Shown here in pieces: positions 1-5,588 of a DNA stretch of 5,588 bases. The stretch lies in NCBI GenBank assembly GCA_020860885.1, contig JAJBTS010000138.1:1-5588 (forward strand), in the 5' to 3' direction. This DNA is from Bacteroidales bacterium. Lineage in GTDB: Bacteria > Bacteroidota > Bacteroidia > Bacteroidales > Azobacteroidaceae. Position numbers and translations under genes: made by a program. The first letter of the stretch is position 1. Every line of letters begins with the position of its first letter. The notes beneath the pieces are model-generated. The model did no database searches. It saw only the letters and a list, made by a program, of their open reading frames with translations, and had not been told where the DNA came from.

Positions 1-257
1 CTTTAAGCATGTCCAATGCTCTGGATAACTCTTCCTTTCCTGTATTAGAATTAAAAAGAGAAGAGGCGTTAACTTATCTTCGAAAATATCCACTCAGTCA
101 AGATCTTTTTTCGGGACTTCCATACGGTCATATTTTAATTACGTATCAAAACTACCCCTTAGGATTTGTTAAGAATATAGTAAAAAGAACAAACAATCTT
201 TATCCTAATGAATGGCGTATAAGGATGAATTTTGATAAAAATAATTTAACTGAATAA
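1..257 (+). CDS. rsmF: C-terminal fragment of an RsmF/NOL1-type 16S rRNA cytosine-C5 methyltransferase (5' end outside window)
   Basis: The frame is open from the left edge (first whole codon at position 3) to TAA at 255-257, giving 84 residues. The ATG at 9-11 is internal: the preceding codons read Leu-Ser without a stop, and the fragment lacks any catalytic domain. The visible part matches the small PUA-like RNA-binding domain that ends RsmF-family enzymes. Its signature is a 'LPYGHILITY' strand, then 'PLGFVKNI', then 'NNLYPNEWRIR' close to the C-terminus. Family members use S-adenosylmethionine to methylate a cytosine C5 in 16S rRNA; the missing N-terminal part should carry the Rossmann fold and two catalytic cysteines. 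The exact target base in this organism cannot be read from the fragment. The gene converges on the glycosyl-hydrolase-like gene at 372-1889. Family assignment is fairly secure; the rsmF symbol is borrowed from E. coli. Confidence 0.8.
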   Translation, partial: LSMSNALDNSSFPVLELKREEALTYLRKYPLSQDLFSGLPYGHILITYQNYPLGFVKNIVKRTNNLYPNEWRIRMNFDKNNLTE

Positions 258-311
258 GCTATCACCTATATTTTTTTATTTCACTATAATTCATTCATCC
301 AATCTATTTAA

Positions 312-350
312 CAAACCTGACTGTATTGAAGAGTATTAAAATAAGGTTTG
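312..350. terminator. Weak inverted repeat in the convergent spacer, possible bidirectional terminator
   Basis: CAAACCT at 312-318 is the exact reverse complement of AGGTTTG at 344-350, with a 25-nt loop. It lies between the stops of the two convergent genes (257 and 372), where a shared terminator would be expected. The stem is short, the loop is large and neither side has a T-run immediately after it, so this is not a classical intrinsic terminator. A direct repeat GCCTTG-CCA-GCCTTG at 350-364 overlaps its right edge. Confidence 0.2.
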
Positions 351-371
351 CCTTGCCAGCCTTGATGTACT

Positions 372-1889
372 TTACAACCTTACGGTTTTTGATTTCCCTT
401 TTTTTGATTCATTATGAAAACGATCTACAGATGTAACAACATATTTATATTTAATTTTACCGAGCTCAAAAGGTAACATATAAAATGTATTACGCGTAAC
501 AGCAACAATCTTTGAAGGATCATCCAAATTTACTTTTTCCTTATCTTTGAAACAATATACAACATAATACTGCGCATTCTCCGGATTTCTTTTATCCCCA
601 TTAGGCTTCCATGTTAAAGCATAGCCTTGTGGAAGCCATTGTGCTCTTAATGATTTTACATCCTTAGGTCGTTTTTGATGCATATGCAAATAAGGAGGTA
701 TCAAAGCTGGATATTTGTGATAATTATTTCTAAGACTATCCGCTATTCCTCCTGTATTCTTCATTATTTCATAAGTCAACCAAAAACAGTTACCATATAC
801 TGCAGGCAAGCTTCTTTCCAGTTGCATCTTACGACTTAACTGATTTTTCCCGGGATTACTCAAATCTTTGGCTTTAACTGTCCTGGCTACATCTTGCCCG
901 ATATATAAATGAGCTCCATAATTATTAAGAGTCCACCATTTAATCAAAGTCTCATAATCAGCGGCAGAATGACCTATCTCCCAGTAAATTTGAGGAATGT
1001 TATAATCAATCCATCCTTTTTCTACCCACAATTTTACATCCGCATAAAGATTATCATAATTTTGCAAACCATTGGTATTACTTCCAGAACCATCAAGGGT
1101 GCTCTTCTTATTACGATAAATACCAAACGGACTAATACCGAAACGCACATAAGGTTTTTCTAAAACGATGGTATTTTTTATTTGTTGAATCAAAATATTT
1201 ACATTATTTCTTCTCCAATCATCCCGTTGATTTTTTCCAAAACCTTGTGAAGCACCATAGATAGCAAAACTGGAATCATCGGGGAAACTCAACCCGGAAA
1301 TCGGATAAGGATAAAAATAATCGTCCATATGAATTGCATCTACATCATAACGTCGAACAATATCTTTAACAACCTTACAAATATGTTTTCTGCTCTGAGG
1401 TAATCCCGGATCGAAATAAATTTGTTTCCCATATTTAATAAACCATTCAGGATGTTTATAATAGATATGCGAATGATGGAGCATATCACTTTCCGACATA
1501 GAAACCCTGTAAGGATTGAGCCATGCATGAAATTCCATATGCCGTTTATGAGCTTCTTCGATCAAAAACTCCATAGGATCAAAATGAGTCTGAGGGGCTT
1601 TCCCTTGCCGACCAGTAAAATGGTGGCTCCAAGGTTCTATTTCCGAATAGTAAAAAGCATCCGCACAAGGCCTTGCCTGAAAAATCACAGCATTGAAATT
1701 GCAAGCCTGCAAACTATCCAACATTTGGATAAAATATTTCTTAAGTTGCGGCACAGACATTTTCTTATATTGATCCTGCCAGGCCGTACTGATCCAGACC
1801 CCGCGGAATTCCCGTTTAGATGTTATCTGTGAAAAACCATTATAAGAGATTAAAATACAGATACAAAATGCTACAATAAATTTCCTCAT
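372..1889 (-). CDS. Secreted GHL10/YngK-type family-10-like glycosyl hydrolase with C-terminal FN3-like domain
   Basis: This is a 505-residue protein. Residues 1-20 form a signal peptide: MRK, a hydrophobic core, then 'NGFS' before Gln21. The cysteines at 9 and 11 lack a proper lipobox, so a soluble periplasmic or secreted protein is likely. Residues about 26-340 form a GHL10 (PF02638, formerly DUF187) TIM-barrel-like domain. It opens with 'REFRGVWIST' (26-35) and continues with 'FHAWLNPYR' (120-128), 'YFDPGLP' (158-164), 'DAIHMDDYFYPY' (184-195; Asp189/Asp190 are the best catalytic candidates) and 'IPQIYWEIG' (298-306). Residues about 410-505 look like a fibronectin-III β-sandwich. Relatives include YngK and E. 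coli DigH (YddW), a hydrolase of peptide-free peptidoglycan, so a role in cell-wall glycan turnover is plausible but inferred. I chose ATG 1887-1889 because it begins the signal peptide. The upstream in-frame ATG at 1944-1946 lies inside the promoter and would mask the signal peptide. The gene is divergent from uvrA. Confidence 0.88.
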   Translation of the reverse strand: MRKFIVAFCICILISYNGFSQITSKREFRGVWISTAWQDQYKKMSVPQLKKYFIQMLDSLQACNFNAVIFQARPCADAFYYSEIEPWSHHFTGRQGKAPQTHFDPMEFLIEEAHKRHMEFHAWLNPYRVSMSESDMLHHSHIYYKHPEWFIKYGKQIYFDPGLPQSRKHICKVVKDIVRRYDVDAIHMDDYFYPYPISGLSFPDDSSFAIYGASQGFGKNQRDDWRRNNVNILIQQIKNTIVLEKPYVRFGISPFGIYRNKKSTLDGSGSNTNGLQNYDNLYADVKLWVEKGWIDYNIPQIYWEIGHSAADYETLIKWWTLNNYGAHLYIGQDVARTVKAKDLSNPGKNQLSRKMQLERSLPAVYGNCFWLTYEIMKNTGGIADSLRNNYHKYPALIPPYLHMHQKRPKDVKSLRAQWLPQGYALTWKPNGDKRNPENAQYYVVYCFKDKEKVNLDDPSKIVAVTRNTFYMLPFELGKIKYKYVVTSVDRFHNESKKGKSKTVRL

Positions 1890-1924
1890 GAAATAATAAA
1901 TGATACTTTTATTCGATGGATATA

Positions 1925-1955
1925 CAAAGTTACAATAATTAGACATTTTTACAAT
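1925..1955 (-). promoter_or_regulatory. Bacteroidota-type promoter of the GHL10 hydrolase gene
   Basis: On the minus strand the -7 box TAACTTTG (1932 down to 1925) fits TAnnTTTG exactly. A -33 element ATTG (1955 down to 1952) lies 19 nt upstream, the spacing typical of the Bacteroidota primary sigma factor. The start site should fall near 1918-1921, leaving a leader of about 30 nt before the ATG at 1889. This position excludes the upstream ATG at 1946 as a start from this promoter. Confidence 0.7.
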
Positions 1956-1959
1956 GTCT
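1941..1959. repeat. Perfect 7-bp inverted repeat, candidate operator
   Basis: AGACATT (1941-1947) and AATGTCT (1953-1959) are exact reverse complements separated by 5 bp, a dyad with about one helical turn (12 bp) between half-site centres. It covers the -33 element (1952-1955) and part of the spacer of the hydrolase promoter, where a bound dimer would block RNA polymerase. It lies about 50 bp upstream of the uvrA -7 box. No T-run of terminator kind follows. No regulator is identified; a role is inferred from position and symmetry only. Confidence 0.4.
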
Positions 1960-2007
1960 TAATGAAAAGACCTTTCCTTTCAACATCTTAGGAATTGTAT
2001 ATTTTCG

Positions 2008-2015
2008 TACCTTTG
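2008..2015 (+). promoter_or_regulatory. -7 box of the uvrA promoter
   Basis: TACCTTTG matches TAnnTTTG exactly. The predicted start is near 2019-2022, giving a leader of only about 15-18 nt before the uvrA ATG. The expected -33 TTTG is not evident; the sequence 19 nt upstream (1985-1988) is ATCT. The leader is a T-run followed by CAAAGAA with no Shine-Dalgarno sequence, as is usual for Bacteroidota. I see no obvious SOS-type (LexA) palindrome over this box. Confidence 0.6.
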
Positions 2016-2036
2016 TAAATTATTTTTTTCAAAGAA

Positions 2037-4829
2037 ATGGCATTAGAATCTAATATAATAATAAAGGGAGCAAGAGTAAATAATCTCAAAAATATCGATG
2101 TTGAAATTCCCCGCAACAAATTTATTGTAATTACGGGATTATCCGGATCCGGAAAGTCTTCCTTAGCTTTTGACACATTGTATGCAGAAGGACAAAGGCG
2201 TTATGTTGAGAGTTTATCATCGTATGCCCGTCAATTTTTAGGTCGTATGAGTAAGCCTGAAACCGACTACATAAAAGGAATCCCTCCTGCAATTGCTATT
2301 GAGCAGAAAGTAAATACACGAAACCCCCGCTCCACGGTAGGAACCTCTACTGAGATTTACGATTATTTACGTATGCTTTATGCCCGTATCGGAAAAACGA
2401 TTTCACCTGTTTCCGGAGAAATTGTAAAGAAGCATAATGTAAGCGATATTATAAATGAAATGCTCAGTTATCCTGAAGGAACCCGTCTTGCAGTATTGAT
2501 TAAAATCATCCCTTCTTCTTCCCGCAACATGAAGGAGCAACTGGAAATCCTTATTAAGGAAGGCTATTCCAGAGTAGAGATAAATGAGCAGATTTATAGG
2601 ATTGACGAAATAATAAATGATAACGATTTATTAAAAAATAAAGACATCTATTTATTAATAGATAGACTTACAGCTTCAAATGACAACCAGACTATTTCCC
2701 GCTTATCCGACTCTATAGAGACTGCATTTTTTGAAGGGAATGGCTATTGCATATTAAAAATATATACGCAAGACAAAGTGATCAGTAAAGAATTTTCGCG
2801 TAAGTTCGAAGCTGATGGGATTGAATTCGAAGAACCTTCGGACCTGATGTTTAACTTTAATAGTCCGGCGGGTGCCTGCCCTGTATGCGAGGGGTTTGGG
2901 AAAACAATCGGAATTTCAGAAGATTTGGTTGTACCCAACCGGTCTCTTTCCATTTATGACGATGCTGTTGTTTGCTGGAAAGGAGAAAAAATGAGTGAGT
3001 GGAAGCAGGCTTTTATAAAGAATGCCGCCAAATACAATTTCCCTATTCATCGCCCTTATTCGGATTTGTCTCAGGAACAAAAAGAACTATTGTGGCATGG
3101 TAAAAAGTCTTTAAAGGGTATTGATGACTTTTTCAAACACGTTGAAGAAAACCTTTATAAAATTCAATACCGTGTAATGCTTGCCCGTTATCGGGGAAAA
3201 ACAATTTGTCCTGCCTGCAAAGGATCCCGGTTAAAGCCCGAAGCTTTATACATCAAAATTCACGGAAAAACAATTGCCAATCTGGTAAAAATGCCCGTCA
3301 ACGAGGTAAAATCTTTTTTTGACGAATTAGTATTGGACGAACAAGATGCGAAAGTATCCAAACGATTATTAATCGAAATTCATACCCGCCTTCAGTTTCT
3401 AGTAGATGTTGGATTAGGTTATTTAACATTAGACCGCTTATCATCTACCTTATCCGGAGGAGAAAGTCAAAGAATTAATCTGGCCACTTCCCTGGGAAGT
3501 AGTTTGGTAGGATCTCTCTATATATTAGACGAGCCTAGCATTGGATTGCATTCCAAAGACACCGATCTATTGATCAAAGTGCTACGTCAATTACAGGCTC
3601 TCGGTAATACTGTTATAGTTGTAGAGCATGATGAGGAAATTATCCGTGCTGCCGATTATATTATTGATATTGGTCCTGATGCAGGACAATTGGGAGGCGA
3701 AGTGGTTTATCAAGGTGAAATCTCCAATCTGGATCAAAACAGCAATAGCCATACCGTCAAATATTTAACAGGACGAGAAAAAATTCATATTCCGAAAAAG
3801 AGGAGAAAATGGAACAATTACATTGAAGTAAAAGGAGCACGGGAGAATAACTTAAAGAATATTGATGTACGCTTCCCTCTAAACGCCATGACGGTAGTAA
3901 CAGGAGTGAGTGGATCCGGGAAATCTTCTTTAGTAAGAGATGTGTTCTATCAGGCATTGAAGAGATATTACGACAATGCCAAAGATTTATCCGTACAGGC
4001 AACAGGTATTCACGGAGACTTAAACCTGATTAAAAAGATTGAATTCATTGATCAGAATCCCATAGGTAAATCTTCCCGGTCTAATCCCGTTACCTATATT
4101 AAAGCATACGATGAAATCAGGAAACTCTTTGGCGAACAACCATTAGCCAAGCAAATGCGTTTTACCCCCGCGTATTTTTCTTTCAACGTAGAGGGTGGGC
4201 GATGTGAAGAGTGTAAAGGAGAAGGTAGTATAACTGTAGAGATGCAATTCATGGCAGATGTTGTTCTTGAGTGCGAATCCTGCCATGGCAAACGCTTCCG
4301 CAAAGACGTTCTGGATGTTGAATACAAAGGAAAAAACATTCACGATATTCTTGAAATGACCATTGACGAAGCCATTTCTTTCTTTAATGACAGTAAAGAT
4401 AATCAAGAAAAGAAAATTGCAAAGAAGCTTCAAACCCTGCAAGATGTCGGATTAGGATATGTAAAATTAGGTCAAAGTTCTTTTACTCTTTCAGGAGGTG
4501 AAAATCAAAGAGTAAAACTTGCATATCACTTAAGTGAAGAAAAGGCGGAACCTACCTTGTTTATTTTTGACGAACCCACTACTGGATTGCACTTTCATGA
4601 CATCAAAGTTTTAATGAAAGCGTTTGACGCCTTGATTTCCCGGGGACATACTCTCGTGATTATTGAACATAATATGGATGTTATCAAACTAGCAGATCAT
4701 ATCATTGACTTAGGACCGGAAGGTGGAGATAAAGGAGGTTTTCTTATTGCACAAGGAACTCCGGAAGATATTGCTATGAATGAAAACTCTTACACCGGAC
4801 AATTCTTAAAAGAAAAGCTTTCAGAATAA
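2037..4829 (+). CDS. uvrA: UvrABC excinuclease subunit A (UvrA), DNA damage-sensing ATPase
   Basis: This cytoplasmic protein has 930 residues, close to E. coli UvrA (940), and appears intact. UvrA dimers find bulky DNA lesions and load UvrB, after which UvrC incises the strand. Both ABC modules are complete. Module I has Walker A 'GLSGSGKS' (34-41), signature 'LSGGESQR' (472-479), Walker B ending Asp498-Glu499 and the switch His531. Module II has Walker A 'GVSGSGKS' (623-630), signature 'LSGGENQR' (818-825), Walker B Asp845-Glu846 and His878. Residues about 120-250 occupy the UvrB-binding region. Zinc-binding pairs are Cys281/284 with Cys391/394, and the C-terminal finger Cys723/726-X19-Cys746/749 with the spacing seen in E. 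coli. The start is the only ATG between the -7 box and the conserved N-terminus. The gene stands alone, divergent from the hydrolase, with its stop 2 bp from that of the small membrane-protein gene. Bacteroidota can carry extra UvrA paralogues, but this copy looks canonical. Confidence 0.97.
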   Translation: MALESNIIIKGARVNNLKNIDVEIPRNKFIVITGLSGSGKSSLAFDTLYAEGQRRYVESLSSYARQFLGRMSKPETDYIKGIPPAIAIEQKVNTRNPRSTVGTSTEIYDYLRMLYARIGKTISPVSGEIVKKHNVSDIINEMLSYPEGTRLAVLIKIIPSSSRNMKEQLEILIKEGYSRVEINEQIYRIDEIINDNDLLKNKDIYLLIDRLTASNDNQTISRLSDSIETAFFEGNGYCILKIYTQDKVISKEFSRKFEADGIEFEEPSDLMFNFNSPAGACPVCEGFGKTIGISEDLVVPNRSLSIYDDAVVCWKGEKMSEWKQAFIKNAAKYNFPIHRPYSDLSQEQKELLWHGKKSLKGIDDFFKHVEENLYKIQYRVMLARYRGKTICPACKGSRLKPEALYIKIHGKTIANLVKMPVNEVKSFFDELVLDEQDAKVSKRLLIEIHTRLQFLVDVGLGYLTLDRLSSTLSGGESQRINLATSLGSSLVGSLYILDEPSIGLHSKDTDLLIKVLRQLQALGNTVIVVEHDEEIIRAADYIIDIGPDAGQLGGEVVYQGEISNLDQNSNSHTVKYLTGREKIHIPKKRRKWNNYIEVKGARENNLKNIDVRFPLNAMTVVTGVSGSGKSSLVRDVFYQALKRYYDNAKDLSVQATGIHGDLNLIKKIEFIDQNPIGKSSRSNPVTYIKAYDEIRKLFGEQPLAKQMRFTPAYFSFNVEGGRCEECKGEGSITVEMQFMADVVLECESCHGKRFRKDVLDVEYKGKNIHDILEMTIDEAISFFNDSKDNQEKKIAKKLQTLQDVGLGYVKLGQSSFTLSGGENQRVKLAYHLSEEKAEPTLFIFDEPTTGLHFHDIKVLMKAFDALISRGHTLVIIEHNMDVIKLADHIIDLGPEGGDKGGFLIAQGTPEDIAMNENSYTGQFLKEKLSE

Positions 4830-4831
4830 AT

Positions 4832-5047
4832 CTATTTTTTATCCTTGTATTTCTCTCTGTTCTCATCTTTCTTCTTTTGGAAAAAATAGAGTGCAACAAT
4901 AACGACTACAGTTATTCCTACAGTAATGTAATATTGAGTAATACTGAGATTCTCATTACCTTCTCTTCCCGGATAGGTATAATAGGCCATGAAAGCAAGG
5001 TAAAAAAGTAAAACCAATGGCAAAAGTATATGCTTTTTGACTTTCAT
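4832..5047 (-). CDS. Small two-helix membrane protein of unknown function
   Basis: This is a 71-residue protein from ATG 5045-5047 to TAG (4834 down to 4832). I do not recognise a named family. Residues about 6-24 and 39-57 are strongly hydrophobic and should be membrane helices. They are joined by a short polar loop (about 25-38, 'PGREGNENLS'). The N-terminus (MKVKK) and the tail (58-71, almost all Lys/Glu/Asp/Arg) are charged. By the positive-inside rule both ends should be cytoplasmic, forming a hairpin in the inner membrane. There is no signal-peptide cleavage motif or lipobox. Reasons to believe it is real: a matching -7 box 30 bp upstream, a sensible hydropathy pattern, and exact filling of the gap between uvrA and mnmA without overlapping either. 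It is tail-to-tail with uvrA and head-to-head with mnmA. No function can be assigned; nothing links it to DNA repair or tRNA thiolation beyond location. Confidence 0.75.
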   Translation of the reverse strand: MKVKKHILLPLVLLFYLAFMAYYTYPGREGNENLSITQYYITVGITVVVIVALYFFQKKKDENREKYKDKK

Positions 5048-5076
5048 TAAAATTAATTTATTGTTTGCTATGGATT

Positions 5077-5084
5077 CAAAGTTA
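5077..5084 (-). promoter_or_regulatory. -7 box for the small membrane-protein gene
   Basis: Read on the minus strand this is TAACTTTG, identical to the -7 box of the hydrolase promoter and a perfect TAnnTTTG. The start is predicted near 5070-5073, about 25 nt before the ATG. No clear -33 TTTG occurs at the right spacing. Confidence 0.5.
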
Positions 5085-5126
5085 GATAAGATTTTCCAAT
5101 TATTTCGCTTTTGATCGATAAAATAG

Positions 5127-5134
5127 TAATTTTG
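5127..5134 (+). promoter_or_regulatory. -7 box for mnmA
   Basis: TAATTTTG fits TAnnTTTG. The start is predicted near 5138-5141, about 16-19 nt before the mnmA ATG at 5157, a leader length similar to that of uvrA. The 19-nt spacing position (5104-5107) reads TTCG, a poor -33. It lies 43 bp from the opposing -7 box of the small membrane-protein gene, so the two promoters would compete for or share upstream DNA. Confidence 0.5.
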
Positions 5135-5156
5135 TATATATCTTAAGACATTTTAA

Positions 5157-5588
5157 ATGAAAATAGCAGCATTAGTTTCAGGCGGCGTTGATAGCTCAGT
5201 AGTAGTACACCAGCTGAAAGAGGCCGGCTACGATCCTACCATATTCTATATAAAAATAGGTATGGAAGACAAAGACGGATACATAGACTGTCCTTCGGAA
5301 GAAGATATAGAAATCACCCAATATATAGCAAAGAAATATGGTTGTAAAATGGAAGTGGTTTCTCTTCATGAAGAATATTGGGATAATGTTGTCAGTTATA
5401 CGATTGATGCGGTAAAACGCGGACTTACTCCAAATCCGGATATGATGTGTAATAAACTGATTAAATTCGGAACTTTCGAACAAAAATGGGGACATGAATT
5501 TGATAAAATAGCGACAGGGCATTATGCTACAACAACTGAAATTAATAGTAAAATTTATCTTTCTACTGCAGTAGATAAAATAAAAGAT
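5157..5588 (+). CDS. mnmA: tRNA-specific 2-thiouridylase MnmA, N-terminal part (3' end outside window)
   Basis: An open frame from ATG 5157-5159 gives exactly 144 codons to the right edge with no stop. MnmA adenylates and then thiolates U34 of the Lys, Glu and Gln tRNAs, making the s2U of mnm5s2U and helping to read A/G-ending codons; it acts in the cytoplasm. The PP-loop ATP-binding motif 'SGGVDSS' is at residues 8-14. The family block '[15 protein letters not shown]' is at 91-105, with the catalytic Cys98 corresponding to E. coli Cys102. 'ATGHYA' is at 119-124. The second catalytic cysteine and the C-terminal tRNA-binding domains lie beyond the window. The family is usually about 350-370 residues, so roughly 40% is visible. 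The start suits the family because the PP-loop follows within ten residues. Several Bacteroidota carry more than one MnmA-like gene, so this may be one of a set. It is divergent from the small membrane-protein gene. Confidence 0.93.
   Translation, partial: MKIAALVSGGVDSSVVVHQLKEAGYDPTIFYIKIGMEDKDGYIDCPSEEDIEITQYIAKKYGCKMEVVSLHEEYWDNVVSYTIDAVKRGLTPNPDMMCNKLIKFGTFEQKWGHEFDKIATGHYATTTEINSKIYLSTAVDKIKD

Noticed and set aside
9..257. A complete 82-residue standalone protein starting at ATG 9-11
   Set aside because: The frame stays open to the left edge, no promoter or leader is visible, and the sequence aligns by eye with the C-terminal RNA-binding domain of a much longer enzyme.
271..277. T-run after the methyltransferase stop as an intrinsic terminator
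   Set aside because: No stable G+C-rich stem precedes it; the sequence between the stop and the T-run does not fold into a convincing hairpin.
1422..1832. Plus-strand open frame of 136 codons antisense to the hydrolase gene (also 909-1163)
   Set aside because: It covers the conserved GHL10 barrel on the other strand. Its product is rich in Arg, Phe, Pro and Met, as expected of a shadow frame, and has no leader signals.
2011..2034. CTTTG...CAAAG inverted repeat around the uvrA leader as an operator
   Set aside because: It is only 5 bp, widely spaced, and one arm is simply the TTTG of the -7 box; chance is the simpler explanation.
1988..2176. Minus-strand 62-codon frame across the uvrA start and promoter
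   Set aside because: It overlaps the uvrA N-terminus including Walker A, and the only -7 box on its strand nearby (1925-1932) serves the hydrolase and lies downstream of it.
4143..4442. Minus-strand open frames inside uvrA (also 4094-4339, 3757-4002 and 2744-2953)
   Set aside because: They lie wholly within uvrA, antisense to conserved zinc-finger and ATPase blocks, and show no plausible domain.
5196..5522. Minus-strand open frame of 108 codons
   Set aside because: It is antisense to mnmA, whose PP-loop, catalytic cysteine and family blocks are unmistakable on the + strand. The minus-strand product has no recognisable motif.
1..5588. CRISPR arrays, tRNA/rRNA genes, insertion sequences, attachment sites or a defence system
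   Set aside because: No spaced repeat series, tRNA-like fold, transposase or integrase motif, or terminal inverted repeats with target duplications were seen on either strand.

Overview
The window is AT-rich chromosomal DNA from a member of the Bacteroidota, most likely the order Bacteroidales. The evidence is the set of best family matches (UvrA, MnmA and an RsmF-type C-terminus close to remembered Bacteroides-group proteins), promoters of the Bacteroidota TAnnTTTG type, and short A/T-rich leaders without Shine-Dalgarno sequences. The genus cannot be fixed from the sequence alone. The gene content is housekeeping. I see no insertion sequence, integrase, CRISPR array, tRNA, rRNA or defence cassette.

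Layout, left to right. (1) Positions 1-257 (+) hold the last 84 codons of an RsmF/NOL1-type rRNA cytosine-C5 methyltransferase, cut by the window edge. (2) A 114-bp convergent spacer contains one weak inverted repeat. (3) Positions 372-1889 (-) encode a secreted GHL10/YngK-type glycosyl-hydrolase-like protein with a fibronectin-III-like C-terminus. (4) A divergent promoter region (1890-2036) has one clear TAnnTTTG promoter in each direction. A perfect 7-bp inverted repeat lies over the -33 element of the hydrolase promoter. (5) Positions 2037-4829 (+) encode full-length UvrA of nucleotide excision repair. (6) Positions 4832-5047 (-) encode a 71-residue protein with two predicted membrane helices, tail-to-tail with uvrA and only 2 bp apart. 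(7) A second divergent promoter region (5048-5156) follows. (8) From 5157 to the right edge (+) lie the first 144 codons of a tRNA 2-thiouridylase, MnmA, which runs out of the window with no stop codon.

The genes alternate in direction, and each of the four visible starts has its own promoter-like -7 box, so they look like separate transcription units. The functions (rRNA modification, envelope glycan processing, DNA repair, an unknown membrane protein, tRNA thiolation) do not form one pathway. I did not find an undescribed biological system. The most useful observations are the operator-like repeat upstream of the hydrolase, the promoter-based correction of that gene's start, and the small uncharacterised membrane protein.
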